Shown piece by piece: positions 26,247 through 36,500 of a stretch of 64,000 nucleotides of DNA; the stretch's first letter is position 1, and each line of letters begins with the position of its first letter. Source of the DNA: Nocardia ninae NBRC 108245 (lineage in GTDB: Bacteria; Actinomycetota; Actinomycetes; Mycobacteriales; Mycobacteriaceae); contig NZ_BJXA01000019.1 of assembly GCF_007990755.1 (NCBI RefSeq), positions 62,001-126,000 on the forward strand. The letters run 5' to 3'. Position numbers and translations under genes: made by a program. The notes under the pieces are model-generated. The model had not been told where the DNA came from. It worked only from the letters and a program-made list of their open reading frames with translations, and ran no database searches.

Positions 26247-27239
26247 ATCGACACACCGATGAAGTCAGACGGACGTTCTCCATCTGTCCGCCACGGACCC
26301 GAGGACGTCTCTACCGCGACGACGTTGCCCGACGGCTCTGGCCCACTTGCCGACCGTCCCAGTCGAGGAGCCAGTGGTACCCGATCGATCTCACGAAAAT
26401 CTCACATTTTGGCGAGCGTTGTCCGGAATCAATAAGATTCGGCAAGCGTCGCATTGACCGAAAGCACGGGTTAACCAGCATCATTGGGTTCTGATGAGGA
26501 CTGCGAGGGGACACTTGAACCTGGGTCAGGTGGTCGGGGGGATCTGGGCAGTCCAGATCGCCTCGTTGGTGGCGTACAAGCCGAGGCCATCGGTCAGAAC
26601 CGAGAGGCCGAGGCTGGTCGCGGTCCAGATCACCAGTGCGGTAGTGCCGCGCGTCGTGCTGGTCGCGCACGGGCACCTACCCCACGCGGTGGGAGTATGC
26701 AGACCCGGATGCACGCTTCCGATGACCACGCGGTGCGGAGCGACCAAATGCAGGTGCTCGCAGCTTCGATTGCGAGCTGAACCCGGACCGAGCGCACGGC
26801 AGCACGGCGCGCTCCGAACTCTTACCACGGTGGCTGCTCCTCCGCTGTGTGCTTTGTGCCGCGGGGGCGGGACCGATGAATTAGTTGCTGGCGGCTTCGG
26901 TCCAGAAGGCGAGTGCTGCGCGTACCTTTGCCGTGCCTGGATGGTCAGGGTGGCTTCGAGATCTGCCGGTATGCCCGACTAGGTGTCTGGGCCAGCAACC
27001 ATGGTGGCGACCGCTGGCCGGCCACCAGAGGGCGCACGTATGGGAGGGTGGTAGACGCTCACACCGTCAAGCTGCCCGGCCCATGCGGCTCATGCACCCT
27101 GCAGGCGGGAACGCAATAACGCCGACTCCGGTACCAATGCGGCATCCGAAACCGATGTAGATACATAGGACGAGCGCAATTATCGACGGCGCCTGTCCTG
27201 GTTAAGCATGCATTCCGACACGACAAGGAGGCTCCGCAA
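26247..27239. other. gene-free, low-information stretch
   Basis: About 1 kb with only overlapping short frames and no ribosome sites or family motifs. It separates the minus-strand hypotheticals from a pair of small plus-strand genes. The last 15 bases carry the strong ribosome site AAGGAGG of the next gene. Confidence 0.45.
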
Positions 27240-27484
27240 TGGCCGCATCCGATGAATACCATCGAAGGTTCATTCTCAAGGATCTCAGCAACGGCACGAC
27301 GTTCACTTACCACATCGTCGCGAACGGCCGGGCCGACCATGCTCACGGTCAATACGAGGAGTCCGCTCCGCTGAGCCAAGCTCTGCTGGAGGTCAACCAA
27401 CACGCAATAGTCGAGTCCCTTCACAACGGTAAGCCCATCCGAGTGCAAGTGATGGGCTTCGGGCCCTACACGTCTGCCGGGTAG
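27240..27484 (+). CDS. small hypothetical protein
   Basis: 81-residue acidic-neutral soluble protein (FILKDLSNGTTFTYHIVANG, SQALLEVNQHAIVESLHNGK) with a predicted beta-rich fold and no cysteine or membrane segment. A textbook ribosome site, AAGGAGG, lies at 27225-27231, which is the main evidence that it is expressed. Not recognised. The next gene follows 98 bp downstream in the same direction and the two may be transcribed together. Confidence 0.55.
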
Positions 27485-27582
27485 CCGGACCCGGTCCAGC
27501 AGCTGGTGTCAGCGTGCCCCGTAGTGTGACGGCGCTGCCCAAACCTAGTTAACCACAACGCAATACGACGAGAGGGCTGACC

Positions 27583-28071
27583 TTGACTACATACACTGAA
27601 CAGGAAAATTGCTGGAATACACGGGTTAAGTCGAACGGCTACGCTCACGAGGATATCCCGCTGGTATTGCAGTGGGAGGCGGAGCTAGCGGCCATGTCGG
27701 ACGACTACAGTCCCGACGACTCTAACGTTTTCGAGCTTTTCAAGGCTTGGGCGGTGCGCGCTGAGAAGGCATACGGCGATGCCGTGCCGATCCGTTGGGA
27801 TGTGACGGGCAGCGGAATCTTCGAGAAGGCTCCCGAGTTCGGGCCCACCCCGGATTTGGACCCGCCGTCCGAATTCATCCGGGACTACACACTTCCGGTT
27901 TCCACAACGACCGGTGCGCCGGTGAACTGGGCGCGAGTCCCGCTGACATATGCGAAGAGCTGGTTCATCGTGCAGTCGACCGGGTGGACTCCATCGCCGT
28001 TGCAGAGTTCGGTGTCGTTGGCGTTCTTGATCAACTGTGCCAACGCGGAGCGCTCCGGTACGGATGACTGA
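27583..28071 (+). CDS. hypothetical protein
   Basis: 162-residue acidic protein with a TTG start preceded by GAGAGG. The N-terminal half is helical and acidic (IPLVLQWEAELAAMSDDYSP, DDSNVFELFKAWAVRAEKAY). The C-terminal half contains PVNWARVPLTYAKSWFIVQS. No catalytic motif or membrane segment is visible. It precedes a strong bidirectional terminator and is convergent with the phage-defence operon, so it marks that operon's border. Function unknown. Confidence 0.5.
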   Translation: MTTYTEQENCWNTRVKSNGYAHEDIPLVLQWEAELAAMSDDYSPDDSNVFELFKAWAVRAEKAYGDAVPIRWDVTGSGIFEKAPEFGPTPDLDPPSEFIRDYTLPVSTTTGAPVNWARVPLTYAKSWFIVQSTGWTPSPLQSSVSLAFLINCANAERSGTDD

Positions 28072-28151
28072 GCGACCGCCCTCGCTCCGAAGCCGTACTC
28101 CTGCAGATAGATCCATCGGCGTAGCCATCCTGCTGCAGCGTGGTCGCCGAT

Positions 28152-28189
28152 ACCGGCCCCTCTCTCACTCACGTGAGAGAGGGGCCGGT
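28152..28189. terminator. strong bidirectional hairpin
   Basis: A perfect 17-bp stem: 28152-28168 (ACCGGCCCCTCTCTCAC) pairs with 28173-28189 around a 4-nt loop. It stands between the plus-strand hypothetical gene (ends 28071) and the end of the minus-strand defence operon (28285), so it can stop transcription from both sides. Confidence 0.8.
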
Positions 28190-28284
28190 TGCGACACACG
28201 GGCCCGCCATTGAACTCGCCGGTGGGCGCCCACATGGTCGTAGCCTGCTGAGGCCGCTGTTCCCACCAAAGGATGTGGGGTCAG

Positions 28285-30195
28285 TCATCTGCGTACTTGT
28301 TTACCCACGAACGGATGCGTTGTCACGGCGCGTTCAAGTTCAGCACGCCAACCTCCGCTTAGGCTTCCGACTCCCAGCGCGGTCGTCCCAAGCATGCGGC
28401 AGAAATCCTCCTCGTCCGAGTTCCTCTGCACCGCAGGTGGTTCAAACTGGTCGAGCGGGCGGCCGTCCGCAACCACGAGGTCGAGAATTAAGTCGAGATT
28501 GCAAGCACGCCGGTTCGCTTTCGCGTGATCGGCGTCGTTCTCGGCATGGACGACCTGGTATCCAGCGGTAACGAACCCGGCTGTCTGAAGGGCACCAAAC
28601 AACGCTGCCCACGCCGCTGGCTCCCGATTCGCGTAGGACAAGACCAGGTGGCCATCGGGCTTCAGCGCACGTCGCATCTCACGAAACGCCTGTTCAAGGG
28701 TCGCCTCGTAGTCGGCCGTGCTGACAACGCCTTTGGAAACGACCGCCTCACCGTCAATACGTGATAGATCAAGCCTCGCCCATGCGCGGAAGATCTCGGA
28801 GAGCTCGCCGTACTTCACATCATCGTGGTAAGGCGGGTCGGTGCACACAAGGTCGATCGAGCTGTTGGGGGCAAGTAACCTCGTGCTGGAACCCACGACG
28901 ACCCGGACGTCTTCCGTGCGGGACCCAGCCGAACGTCGCTGTCCGACCGCGAGAGGCCCAATGATTTTGGGACTGCGGCCAAGGCGTTCGACATACCAAT
29001 TTCCTGCTTTAGCTAAGTGGTCGAGCCGCCGTCCGACTGTGCCTCGTCCCGACTGCGGGGCGCCCCATACGTTGGGCTCTGCGGACAGTGTCGTGACGTT
29101 GTAGCGGTGGTTGGCCACCGCCTCGTATGGTTTGAGGTATCGCGGATCCCACCGGGACAGGTAACCGGCCATTTCGACGGAGCCGAGCACTGCTGCGGAG
29201 AGTACGGAAGCCAAATCCTCGTCCCCAGCAGCAGCGACTTCAACTGCACCGATAAGCGCATTGAGCACCGCCTGTTGGCGACGTGGCATGACGTGATCCC
29301 AGCGTGTCATGCCGTAGCGCCGCAGCACGCCGGTCTCACTGCCGTTGGAGATTGCCGCCAGACGCGGTTGGGTCGGCCACGACGTGTCTGCGGCGGAAAC
29401 GAGCTCTGCCTCCGATGGCGGAACTATCTCGCGACGCCCGACGGCGGTTCTTTCGACAAGCACGGGCTCCCAGCGGATCACGCTGGCCTCCCAAATTCGA
29501 GCGGAGTGGCCACACGGGCATCGAAACCGTCTCCCAGATGTATACCGTGCTGTCGGGTCTATGAGTCGGTTGCAAGTCCGGCAACGCGTGCGCCGATTTG
29601 CGGGGCCGTGTTGAAGGTGCCCCCACGGGCAGGCAAGCCATCCGGCGGTCCCACCGCTGTCGACACGTTCTGTTTGGCTGACGATTCCCGAGGGGAATAG
29701 CCGGACAGGGTCAGAGCATTGCGGGCATGCGACTACAGCTACCCGAAGAGTGTGCGCGAGTATCGCTGGAGTTCCGTCCTCGAAGGACGTGGCGTACGCA
29801 GCATTGAGAAGAGCCGAAACATGTCCCCGCAGTCGATCAGCCGCAGGCTCCAGACGGTCTGCCGGCAGGAGCGACAGCATCGTCACGAGGTTCTGGGCAG
29901 CCCAGGCGTTGATGTCCTGGGCATAGACCCGATGGCCACGAAGTAAGGCGGCGAGAGCGATCACGCCTCCGCCCGTGAAAGGGTCCGCCACAACGAGTTT
30001 GCCCGGGTGATCGATGTTGACGGCATCGATCAGAGCTCCGGTCACGGCCTCTGTGCGCCGAGCCCACCATCGGTAAGCAGTGATCGGTGGAAGGACCGTC
30101 TGCCGGGACCGGGCTTCAGCACGGGCTTCGGCACTTACCTTGACCACGTCGAGGTGGCGAAGCGCGCTACGACGGGCGCGAGCTGCAGCAGTCAT
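28285..30195 (-). CDS. DISARM-associated DNA methyltransferase (DUF1156-like)
   Basis: 636-residue amino-group DNA methyltransferase (N6-adenine or N4-cytosine), last gene of the DISARM-type operon; it presumably marks host DNA so that the nuclease arm spares it. Motif I is DPFTGGG (71-77) after a YRWWARR segment, the catalytic motif IV is DPPY (453-456) followed by HDDVKYGELSEIFRAWARL, and a late motif reads LKPDGHLVLSY. That arrangement is typical of DUF1156-type methylases. Between them lies a cysteine-rich insertion (CPQC, CPWGH, CRTC, CPCGH), a probable double zinc ribbon for DNA reading. It is not the C5-cytosine enzyme (no PCQ/ENV motifs). Start 47 bp downstream of drmC. Confidence 0.82.
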   Translation of the reverse strand: MTAAARARRSALRHLDVVKVSAEARAEARSRQTVLPPITAYRWWARRTEAVTGALIDAVNIDHPGKLVVADPFTGGGVIALAALLRGHRVYAQDINAWAAQNLVTMLSLLPADRLEPAADRLRGHVSALLNAAYATSFEDGTPAILAHTLRVAVVACPQCSDPVRLFPSGIVSQTERVDSGGTAGWLACPWGHLQHGPANRRTRCRTCNRLIDPTARYTSGRRFRCPCGHSARIWEASVIRWEPVLVERTAVGRREIVPPSEAELVSAADTSWPTQPRLAAISNGSETGVLRRYGMTRWDHVMPRRQQAVLNALIGAVEVAAAGDEDLASVLSAAVLGSVEMAGYLSRWDPRYLKPYEAVANHRYNVTTLSAEPNVWGAPQSGRGTVGRRLDHLAKAGNWYVERLGRSPKIIGPLAVGQRRSAGSRTEDVRVVVGSSTRLLAPNSSIDLVCTDPPYHDDVKYGELSEIFRAWARLDLSRIDGEAVVSKGVVSTADYEATLEQAFREMRRALKPDGHLVLSYANREPAAWAALFGALQTAGFVTAGYQVVHAENDADHAKANRRACNLDLILDLVVADGRPLDQFEPPAVQRNSDEEDFCRMLGTTALGVGSLSGGWRAELERAVTTHPFVGKQVRR

Positions 30196-30242
30196 CGACA
30201 GTTACTATGCACGACAACGGCTCTCCGGCACGGCAAGATCGG

Positions 30243-31031
30243 CTACGTGTGTGGCACGTCCGTGAATAAACCCGCAGCCTCAAGCTCCTCAAGGAAGATG
30301 ACGAACCGCTCCGCCTGAGCTGAACTCAACTCAATCCCTGCTTCGATGTGGCCTTGGAGTCCCCAGGATGTGAGGTTCGCTGTTCCGAGGTAGCCAAATT
30401 GGCGATCGGCTATCACGAACTTCGCGTGAAGCATCGTGGGCCGACGACCTCTGAACCAACGCAATGCGACTGGGCCGGCGGCGACGAGCCGGTCAAGACG
30501 TTCTATGAGCGAATCTCGGTGGCGTTTCTCAGGCGGGTTGTTTGCATAGATCACCGCATTCGTTGTGCGAACCGTGAGCGCTGGAAGCAGCACCTCTTCG
30601 AGTCGCTCGAAGCCCTCGTCATTCCAGAAGGCACCCCCGATGTGCAGCGTATGGGTCGCTCGGCGGATAACGTCGAGCACCAGGCCATCGAGGCGTTCGA
30701 TATCCGCGATCGGCGCCGTACCTGCGGGCGCGGAGAAGACCAGCCGCGGCTCGGCTGCGGGCGCAGGAATGGGCAACTTGCTCGCAGCCAGTACCTCGCA
30801 GACGATCGTCAGCTCTGCTGCCCGGTGCAGTATCGGCGCGCCGCTGTTGGTAACTACCCCGACAGCAGCAAGTTGCGCCCGGACGGCATATGCCACGTTG
30901 TTGTTGGCCCGGGGCAGGCCACTCGCTCCTCGGTGAAAGATCTCGGCCGCGAAACGAACTGCGCCCTCGCGGCTGCCAGCTGCTTCGGCGAGCAATTCCG
31001 CTAGCGGTACGAGCCCGACAAGCCCTGTCAC
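30243..31031 (-). CDS. drmC: DrmC, phospholipase D-like nuclease
   Basis: 262-residue PLD-superfamily protein with one HKD motif: MLHAKFVIAD (His about 202, Lys about 204, Asp about 209) followed by YLGTANLTSWG. A single motif implies dimeric catalysis, as in the Nuc-type nucleases. The N-terminal 110 residues are a helical domain. I place the start at the GTG at 31031, which overlaps the drmB stop as GTGA; an ATG at 31058 is also in frame. In DISARM, DrmC is the auxiliary nuclease and is dispensable in some tests of the system. Same operon as drmB. Confidence 0.85.
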   Translation of the reverse strand: MTGLVGLVPLAELLAEAAGSREGAVRFAAEIFHRGASGLPRANNNVAYAVRAQLAAVGVVTNSGAPILHRAAELTIVCEVLAASKLPIPAPAAEPRLVFSAPAGTAPIADIERLDGLVLDVIRRATHTLHIGGAFWNDEGFERLEEVLLPALTVRTTNAVIYANNPPEKRHRDSLIERLDRLVAAGPVALRWFRGRRPTMLHAKFVIADRQFGYLGTANLTSWGLQGHIEAGIELSSAQAERFVIFLEELEAAGLFTDVPHT

Positions 31032-32848
31032 GGTGCCACGACCTGCCGACGTGTCCAAAGCCAGAAGCGACGTAGCAGTTTACGGTCGAGGTCTGCGTTC
31101 CAAATTTTGCAGCCGAAGGAAAGATGCAGGCAGCGGTCGCAGGCCGCATGGGGTCGGTGCGTCGAGGTCTGCGAGCACAGCGGATCGTTATCGCAGTGGT
31201 CAATCTCGTCGGCAGCTCGGTTTAGCCAAGGTCCGATGCGTCGCCGTTGAACCGTGTCGAACGCCCCGAGGGTGAACTCGCCGTATGACGCGACGTAGAT
31301 CGCAGAGGTCAGCGCGTTGGGCACGATCCACTCCGCGAGGCTGGATTCGCCGAAACCGCTCTGGCCGTCGTCCAAAGCGCGTAGAAGAGCATGCGAGGCC
31401 GAGTGCACTAGGCGACGGACGACTCCGGCCGCTTCCCCTCCGCCGAGGCCGAGGTCGGCGGCGAGGATCTCCGCGACCGCGACCTTGGCGTCGCGGGCAG
31501 TGGCGGCTGTCGGCCCTGACCAGAGGCCTTCGTGTTGGAGAAAACCGAGTATCACCTCCGCATCGAAGGTGACCAGCAACGCCTCGGTCTTGGCATCGAC
31601 GGCGAAGATCGGGGTTTTGCCGCCATATCGACCGGGGGTCGCGTACGTCCTTAGATGCGCTTGCCCAGGCTCTCTAAGCACTCGTGTGTAACCGTAGCTG
31701 GCGACCACGATCGGAAAGCGCTGTGTGACAGAGACGTCCGCAATGCCGAGAGCCACCTGGGTTGAGAAGGCAGCGGACACGGCAGCGAGGGCCGCAGTCC
31801 CGGATTCAGCTGCTTGGACGTCGGCGAAACTGCGGCGGTCGTCAATCACGGTGCGATCGAACAGCCCGGCGCGCTCAACCATAGGGAGTGTTGAGGCCAT
31901 CTCGATTACGTCTGGGCAGACGCCGTTCACGATCGCTGCCGATCCGGCAGCGGCCGGGCACTGAATCGAGCGGACTCTATCGATGACATCCTCACCGAGT
32001 CCGCTCGCGCGCAGCTTCGCTTCCGTCTCCGCCCAATTCTCTGTCGACATGGTCGAGCTTGTTGTGGGTCGGTCCAGCTCAGCGAGAGAAACCGCGAGAC
32101 TTGGTTGGTCTCCGAGCCAGGACTGCAGAGCGGCGATACCACGGTCTTCGTGGCGCTGGAAGTTATCGTATGTCTGGTTGGAGATGTTCAAGATGGTCAG
32201 GGTCTGCGGAAACCAGAGGCGTTGATCCCGAGCAGTGAACCCCTGCCGGTAGGGCTGTCCGCCGGTTCGGGCGTACTGGCCGCATTCGCAGGGCGTGAAT
32301 CGGGTGCTGAGGGCGGCGTTGCAGACACGGCACCGCCAGGAAGATGAACGGAAAGAGCCAAGGTCCTCCAGGTACATTTCCGAGGTGTTGTTGCATGTCG
32401 GACAGCGCGGCGTGTGGAGGGGCTCCATCGCGCCACAGTTATGTGCGGTCAGGTATCGGAGCTGCCGAAGCTTCGCGGAACATTTCGAGCAGCTGAGCTG
32501 TCCAGTGCGGTTCGTGTCATTGACAAGGGTGTCCTGGCTCCACCACCGCGAGATACGGGCGCAACTGGAATTGGTGCATTCGAAGGTCAGAGGGAAAACG
32601 TCCCACACAATCTCTTCGGGCTTGAGGATTATGTATTCGTCAGGGTTTGTTCGCGGGTCTGGAATTCCGATCTGTTCAGGCAGCCAGCGGTGGGCCTCCA
32701 CGGCGACCTCGTCGAGCAGAACCTTCTGGTTGAGGTCGCTGACGCGGGATCCGCCGATGTGATGGACGCGAGCGTAAAAGCCGTCGTCATGGGCGAATAC
32801 GGCGTTAGGGAGGTAGCGGTAGAGAACCTGTGTGGTAGAACGCTGCAT
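31028..32848 (-). CDS. drmB: DrmB, DUF1998 protein
   Basis: 606-residue DISARM core protein that works with the DrmA helicase. The N-terminal half carries many Cys pairs (CTNSSC, CSKC, CPTC, CRVC, CEC) consistent with zinc ribbons. The C-terminal DUF1998 domain, about residues 460-600, shows VRRLVHSASHALLRALD, ESSLAEWIVPNALTSAIYVA and the closing cysteine cluster CDRCLHLSFGC before NADLDRKLL. The start codon lies 3 bp after the drmA stop. Known role: DrmA and DrmB form the complex that loads on and restricts incoming phage DNA with a free 5' end; the details here are by family analogy. Confidence 0.9.
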   Translation of the reverse strand: MQRSTTQVLYRYLPNAVFAHDDGFYARVHHIGGSRVSDLNQKVLLDEVAVEAHRWLPEQIGIPDPRTNPDEYIILKPEEIVWDVFPLTFECTNSSCARISRWWSQDTLVNDTNRTGQLSCSKCSAKLRQLRYLTAHNCGAMEPLHTPRCPTCNNTSEMYLEDLGSFRSSSWRCRVCNAALSTRFTPCECGQYARTGGQPYRQGFTARDQRLWFPQTLTILNISNQTYDNFQRHEDRGIAALQSWLGDQPSLAVSLAELDRPTTSSTMSTENWAETEAKLRASGLGEDVIDRVRSIQCPAAAGSAAIVNGVCPDVIEMASTLPMVERAGLFDRTVIDDRRSFADVQAAESGTAALAAVSAAFSTQVALGIADVSVTQRFPIVVASYGYTRVLREPGQAHLRTYATPGRYGGKTPIFAVDAKTEALLVTFDAEVILGFLQHEGLWSGPTAATARDAKVAVAEILAADLGLGGGEAAGVVRRLVHSASHALLRALDDGQSGFGESSLAEWIVPNALTSAIYVASYGEFTLGAFDTVQRRRIGPWLNRAADEIDHCDNDPLCSQTSTHRPHAACDRCLHLSFGCKIWNADLDRKLLRRFWLWTRRQVVAP

Positions 32849-32851
32849 CTT

Positions 32852-35800
32852 TCACTCTCCCAGGTGCAGGAGCCGGGAGATGATCCGCTCGGCACGTTCG
32901 CCGCCCCTGAACTCGGCTGGGGGGTCCACATCGCGAAGGCTAGTCATGGCGGGGCTGGTGAACAGCTCGGTGAGCCAGTCGGACTGCCACTGCTGGACCC
33001 GGGGCCGTTCGATCTGCTCCCAACGCCGGACAGCATCGTCGACAAGCCGCTGCTCGTCGGCTTTCATTGCGGGGTCTGGAACTGGGCATCGATACGCCCG
33101 TTCGATACGTTCGGTGAGCCGGGGCAGGAAATTTGCGGCCCGTGCGTTCCACCAGTTTCGAAACCGCCGGGTTATGCCGATATTCTCGGATGTACCCCAA
33201 ATAGCGTCACGAGTCTCGTCCCACAGGAGGGCGCAGACTATGCCGGGTAGCGTGCGCTCGACAGCACGGGTCGCGAAGCGATTCACCGGCACGGGCTCGA
33301 CCATTCTCTCAAGCGCGGCATGCGTTGTGAGAAAGCTCTGATACATCGACGTCTCGCGACGGTTGGCGCGGTCGAAGACATCGACGACAAGCCCAACATG
33401 ACTGCGGCCAGCCCTGGCGGTCGCTTGGATGTAATGAGCGTAGGAGGGCGGCATACCGGCGAGGATCTCGAAATTAAGGCGGTCCAGGTCCACGCCGTGG
33501 GATACGACCGCAGTGCCAACGATTCCGCGGATTCGGTCCGCTCGGGCGGTGGTCGGGTTGGAGTCCTGAATCGCAGCGATCACCGCAGCGAGATCCCCCA
33601 GCGACCTCTCACCGGTGAGATATTCAGACTTCACCCGATCGGCGCCAGAATTGAGAAAGTGCTCCGACAACCGGTTTAGATCGTCGAGGATGGCAACACC
33701 ATGCGCCTTGGAATTGACGTAGGCGAGGGCCAGCTCATAATCGAACAGTTTCGACCGGGACTCATCTGTTGTCAGTGTAATGCCGACGGCTGCCATCGCG
33801 CTGACTAGCCGCGCTGGGTCGTCGGTGAGGCGGTGGATGCGCTCGATGATGTGCGCCGTAATTTGGCCGGCGAGGTCGACTTTAACGGTGCCGCCGCCTG
33901 CCGGAAGCACACCAAGATAGATACGGCGGACGTCGTCGGTAACGGCGGTGTAAAAGGAGCGATCCAGTGTGCCCCCACCTGTCGGGAACATGCGAGGGCG
34001 GCGGCCATAGACCTGGGAGAGCTGGTCTTCAAACTGCTCTATGGTGGCGGTGGCCGCAATGACTTTGGACGGCTCGTTGCCCGCGCCGCGGGCCAGCTCG
34101 GCGAGGAGGGTGTGATACTGGGCGGCGAACACACCGAGCTCTTCCCTGACCAGGTGCAGCTCATCCTGGACCCACAGCGAGGGCGTTGGATCCTTGAATC
34201 CTATCGCCGCTGTGTGCGTCGCCGCCGCCGTCGAGCAATCCTTGGCAATGCAACCTCCGTGGGTATACCAACCGTGTTGAGGGCATCTCGTTCGGGGGCC
34301 GCGGTTAATAGCGGTGAGCTGGCCGTTGCGAGCGAAGGCACAAACTTTGTCTACGGTCGAGACGATGACAGAGGACTGGTAACGAGTGACTTCATCATCG
34401 CTGGCATGAATCGGCAGTATCTGCCCGCATGCCCGACATCGGTGCAGAAGGCGCTGGTCATCCAGATCGCAGTCGAGGCCGATACTGTTTTGGTCGCCGC
34501 AGGCAGGGCAAGCACCGACAAGGCGCTTAGTGTCACGGTCGGACTCCGACCATTTGGCGAACGTCGTGAGACCGGGCCACCAGCCGTGTCTGTCGGGGAA
34601 GGCAAGGCGGTTCGGGGTGTTGCCTGAGCCGACGAAGTAACCGAGAGTGAACGGGTCTCCAGGAAGATTCTCTGCGGCGCGGGCCGCTTCCGCGTGATGG
34701 AGGATCTCGCTGAATCGCGAAAGTTGCTGCACTGAGAGCATCCGAAGCGGAAACAGAAGCCATGCGCTTGCGCCCCGCTCCTTCCCACGCATTCGGTCGT
34801 AGAAAAGGGCGACGACAATGAGTCCTAGATAGGCCTCCGTTTTGCCGCCACCGGTCGGGAACCAGAGCACATCGACCGCGTCAAGCTCATCCCGCAGGCG
34901 CGGGTCGGTCGGGTGTTCTCGGCCAGCGAGAGCTCCGAGCTCGGAGATGATGAAGACAAGTTGGAATAGCCGCCATCGTTTGGTCGGACCGCGCGAACCG
35001 GCAAAAGTGTCGTTGGCGAGCTCGAAAGCGCGTGCCAAATTGGTCTCGGCACCGAGCAAGTCTAGGCCGAGCTCGAAGCGTTTGACCTCCGCTTCGAACC
35101 GATTGCGGAGCTGTTCAATCTGGAGTCGGTCGTCTGAGGTCCGGGCTGCGCTGAAGTCCCACGCCCTGTGGAATGCCCGCATTTCCACAGCTAGGCGAGG
35201 GAGCGTCGCCGCCCAATTCTTGCAAAGGCCTCCGAAAGAGATGTCGATGGAGGCGGGCTCAGCGGAGACTGCGTTGTATTGAGTATGAATCGGAAGCGTC
35301 TCGGCGACGACAGTGTTCGGAGTATCTCCTGTACGGGCAACACAGCCGCGGCCCCGGCCTGGGACAGTGGCGACATCGGCGTAACGGCAGTCGTTCTTCA
35401 TGAAGCCGAGCTGTCGCGGAAGCAGCTGAGGTGCGTTGACGCTCACTGACATCCGAGTGTCGTAGAGCGACAGATCCTGCAGGCCACGAGCCTGCAGGAC
35501 GAGGGCGTTGACAATCGAGACGGACACGGCGGTGTTCCCGTCGACGGTCGGTAACGTCGAGATGGTGAGACGCGGCATTGGTGCCAGTGGCCTCCACTCG
35601 GGGTCTCGGCGGGCAGCAACTGCGCGATGGAAGGCATCCTCGCTGCCTGTTGCATCAGCCGCCGGCAGCGTCTGATTGTTGGTGAGCTTCCAGAGCGCGG
35701 AGGAATTGGCGTAGTGATCGGCCACCGCTGTCGCTGCGTCTGCTGCAAGAGGACAGCCACCGGCCAGCTCACTACTGATAACGGTGTGCTCGTCACCGGT

Positions 35801-36346
35801 GACTGGGACCGACAGGGTTAAGGTGACGCGGCGCTCGTCGCGCCGCCAGGTCGGGTTGAGCGGAACAGTGGGCCGTCGCTGCGGGTTTTTCGCGCCCCCT
35901 GATGTACGGCGTGCGGCCTCCGCAGATATGTCATCAAACACGGGGAGCAACTGGTGATAGATGGCGTAGCCGATGTCGATGGCCAGGTCGACGGTCGCTG
36001 GCGTGCCTTTCACCACAAAGTCCAAGCCGATCACACCGCGGTTCTCGATCGGCGGCGCAGTAACAGTCGGCGCGGCGGCGCCACCATTGCCTTCCTCCCG
36101 AGGGACGCTGACGGCAGGCTGTCTCGGCTGTGGAGGCACGATGGTGATGCCCAGTACGCCAACGCGGACGTGCTGCTCGGGCGACCAGGGAAAGGAGTGG
36201 CTGCCACCGGTCCGGTCAGTCAACGCCTCCACCACACCCTCAAGAACATCGCGGACGAAGACCTCTTCAGTCCGGTTGGCTGGGTCCTGCTGGGCATTAA
36301 CAGCGTGGATGGGGCGACCAACAGTCCCGGGGGTGGTTGCCGTCAT
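32852..36346 (-). CDS. drmA: DrmA, SF2 helicase
   Basis: 1164-residue DISARM helicase. Seen: Walker A PTGGGKT (497-503, K502), an acidic motif II DELH (728-731) within WVQDELHLVREELG, and the C-terminal helicase half with GTAVVSHGVDLDRLNFEIL and the arginine-finger motif QATARAGRSHVG (about 970-982). A Cys cluster (CPACGDQ...CRACG) separates the RecA lobes. The first 450 residues form the large N-terminal region typical of DrmA. ATG at 36346 has AAGGAG at proper spacing. Translocates on DNA and, with DrmB, blocks phage DNA. A 154-bp gap separates it from the drmE-like gene upstream. Confidence 0.92.
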   Translation of the reverse strand: MTATTPGTVGRPIHAVNAQQDPANRTEEVFVRDVLEGVVEALTDRTGGSHSFPWSPEQHVRVGVLGITIVPPQPRQPAVSVPREEGNGGAAAPTVTAPPIENRGVIGLDFVVKGTPATVDLAIDIGYAIYHQLLPVFDDISAEAARRTSGGAKNPQRRPTVPLNPTWRRDERRVTLTLSVPVTGDEHTVISSELAGGCPLAADAATAVADHYANSSALWKLTNNQTLPAADATGSEDAFHRAVAARRDPEWRPLAPMPRLTISTLPTVDGNTAVSVSIVNALVLQARGLQDLSLYDTRMSVSVNAPQLLPRQLGFMKNDCRYADVATVPGRGRGCVARTGDTPNTVVAETLPIHTQYNAVSAEPASIDISFGGLCKNWAATLPRLAVEMRAFHRAWDFSAARTSDDRLQIEQLRNRFEAEVKRFELGLDLLGAETNLARAFELANDTFAGSRGPTKRWRLFQLVFIISELGALAGREHPTDPRLRDELDAVDVLWFPTGGGKTEAYLGLIVVALFYDRMRGKERGASAWLLFPLRMLSVQQLSRFSEILHHAEAARAAENLPGDPFTLGYFVGSGNTPNRLAFPDRHGWWPGLTTFAKWSESDRDTKRLVGACPACGDQNSIGLDCDLDDQRLLHRCRACGQILPIHASDDEVTRYQSSVIVSTVDKVCAFARNGQLTAINRGPRTRCPQHGWYTHGGCIAKDCSTAAATHTAAIGFKDPTPSLWVQDELHLVREELGVFAAQYHTLLAELARGAGNEPSKVIAATATIEQFEDQLSQVYGRRPRMFPTGGGTLDRSFYTAVTDDVRRIYLGVLPAGGGTVKVDLAGQITAHIIERIHRLTDDPARLVSAMAAVGITLTTDESRSKLFDYELALAYVNSKAHGVAILDDLNRLSEHFLNSGADRVKSEYLTGERSLGDLAAVIAAIQDSNPTTARADRIRGIVGTAVVSHGVDLDRLNFEILAGMPPSYAHYIQATARAGRSHVGLVVDVFDRANRRETSMYQSFLTTHAALERMVEPVPVNRFATRAVERTLPGIVCALLWDETRDAIWGTSENIGITRRFRNWWNARAANFLPRLTERIERAYRCPVPDPAMKADEQRLVDDAVRRWEQIERPRVQQWQSDWLTELFTSPAMTSLRDVDPPAEFRGGERAERIISRLLHLGE

Positions 36347-36500
36347 TTCGGGCTCCTTGGAAGAGCGCGACCCGGTTGGGCATCAGTGCGCCGACTGTCA
36401 GCCACACCCAAAAGGTCGACGGGGATTCTGATTTCTCTGAGGTGCAGCAGCTCTGGGTACGGTCGACGCCGGTTTCCTGCTCGGCGGGCACATGTATCGA

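Noticed and set aside
26526-26828. 100-codon minus-strand frame with a hydrophobic end
   Set aside because: No ribosome site; the opposite strand is open as well, so there is no evidence of coding.
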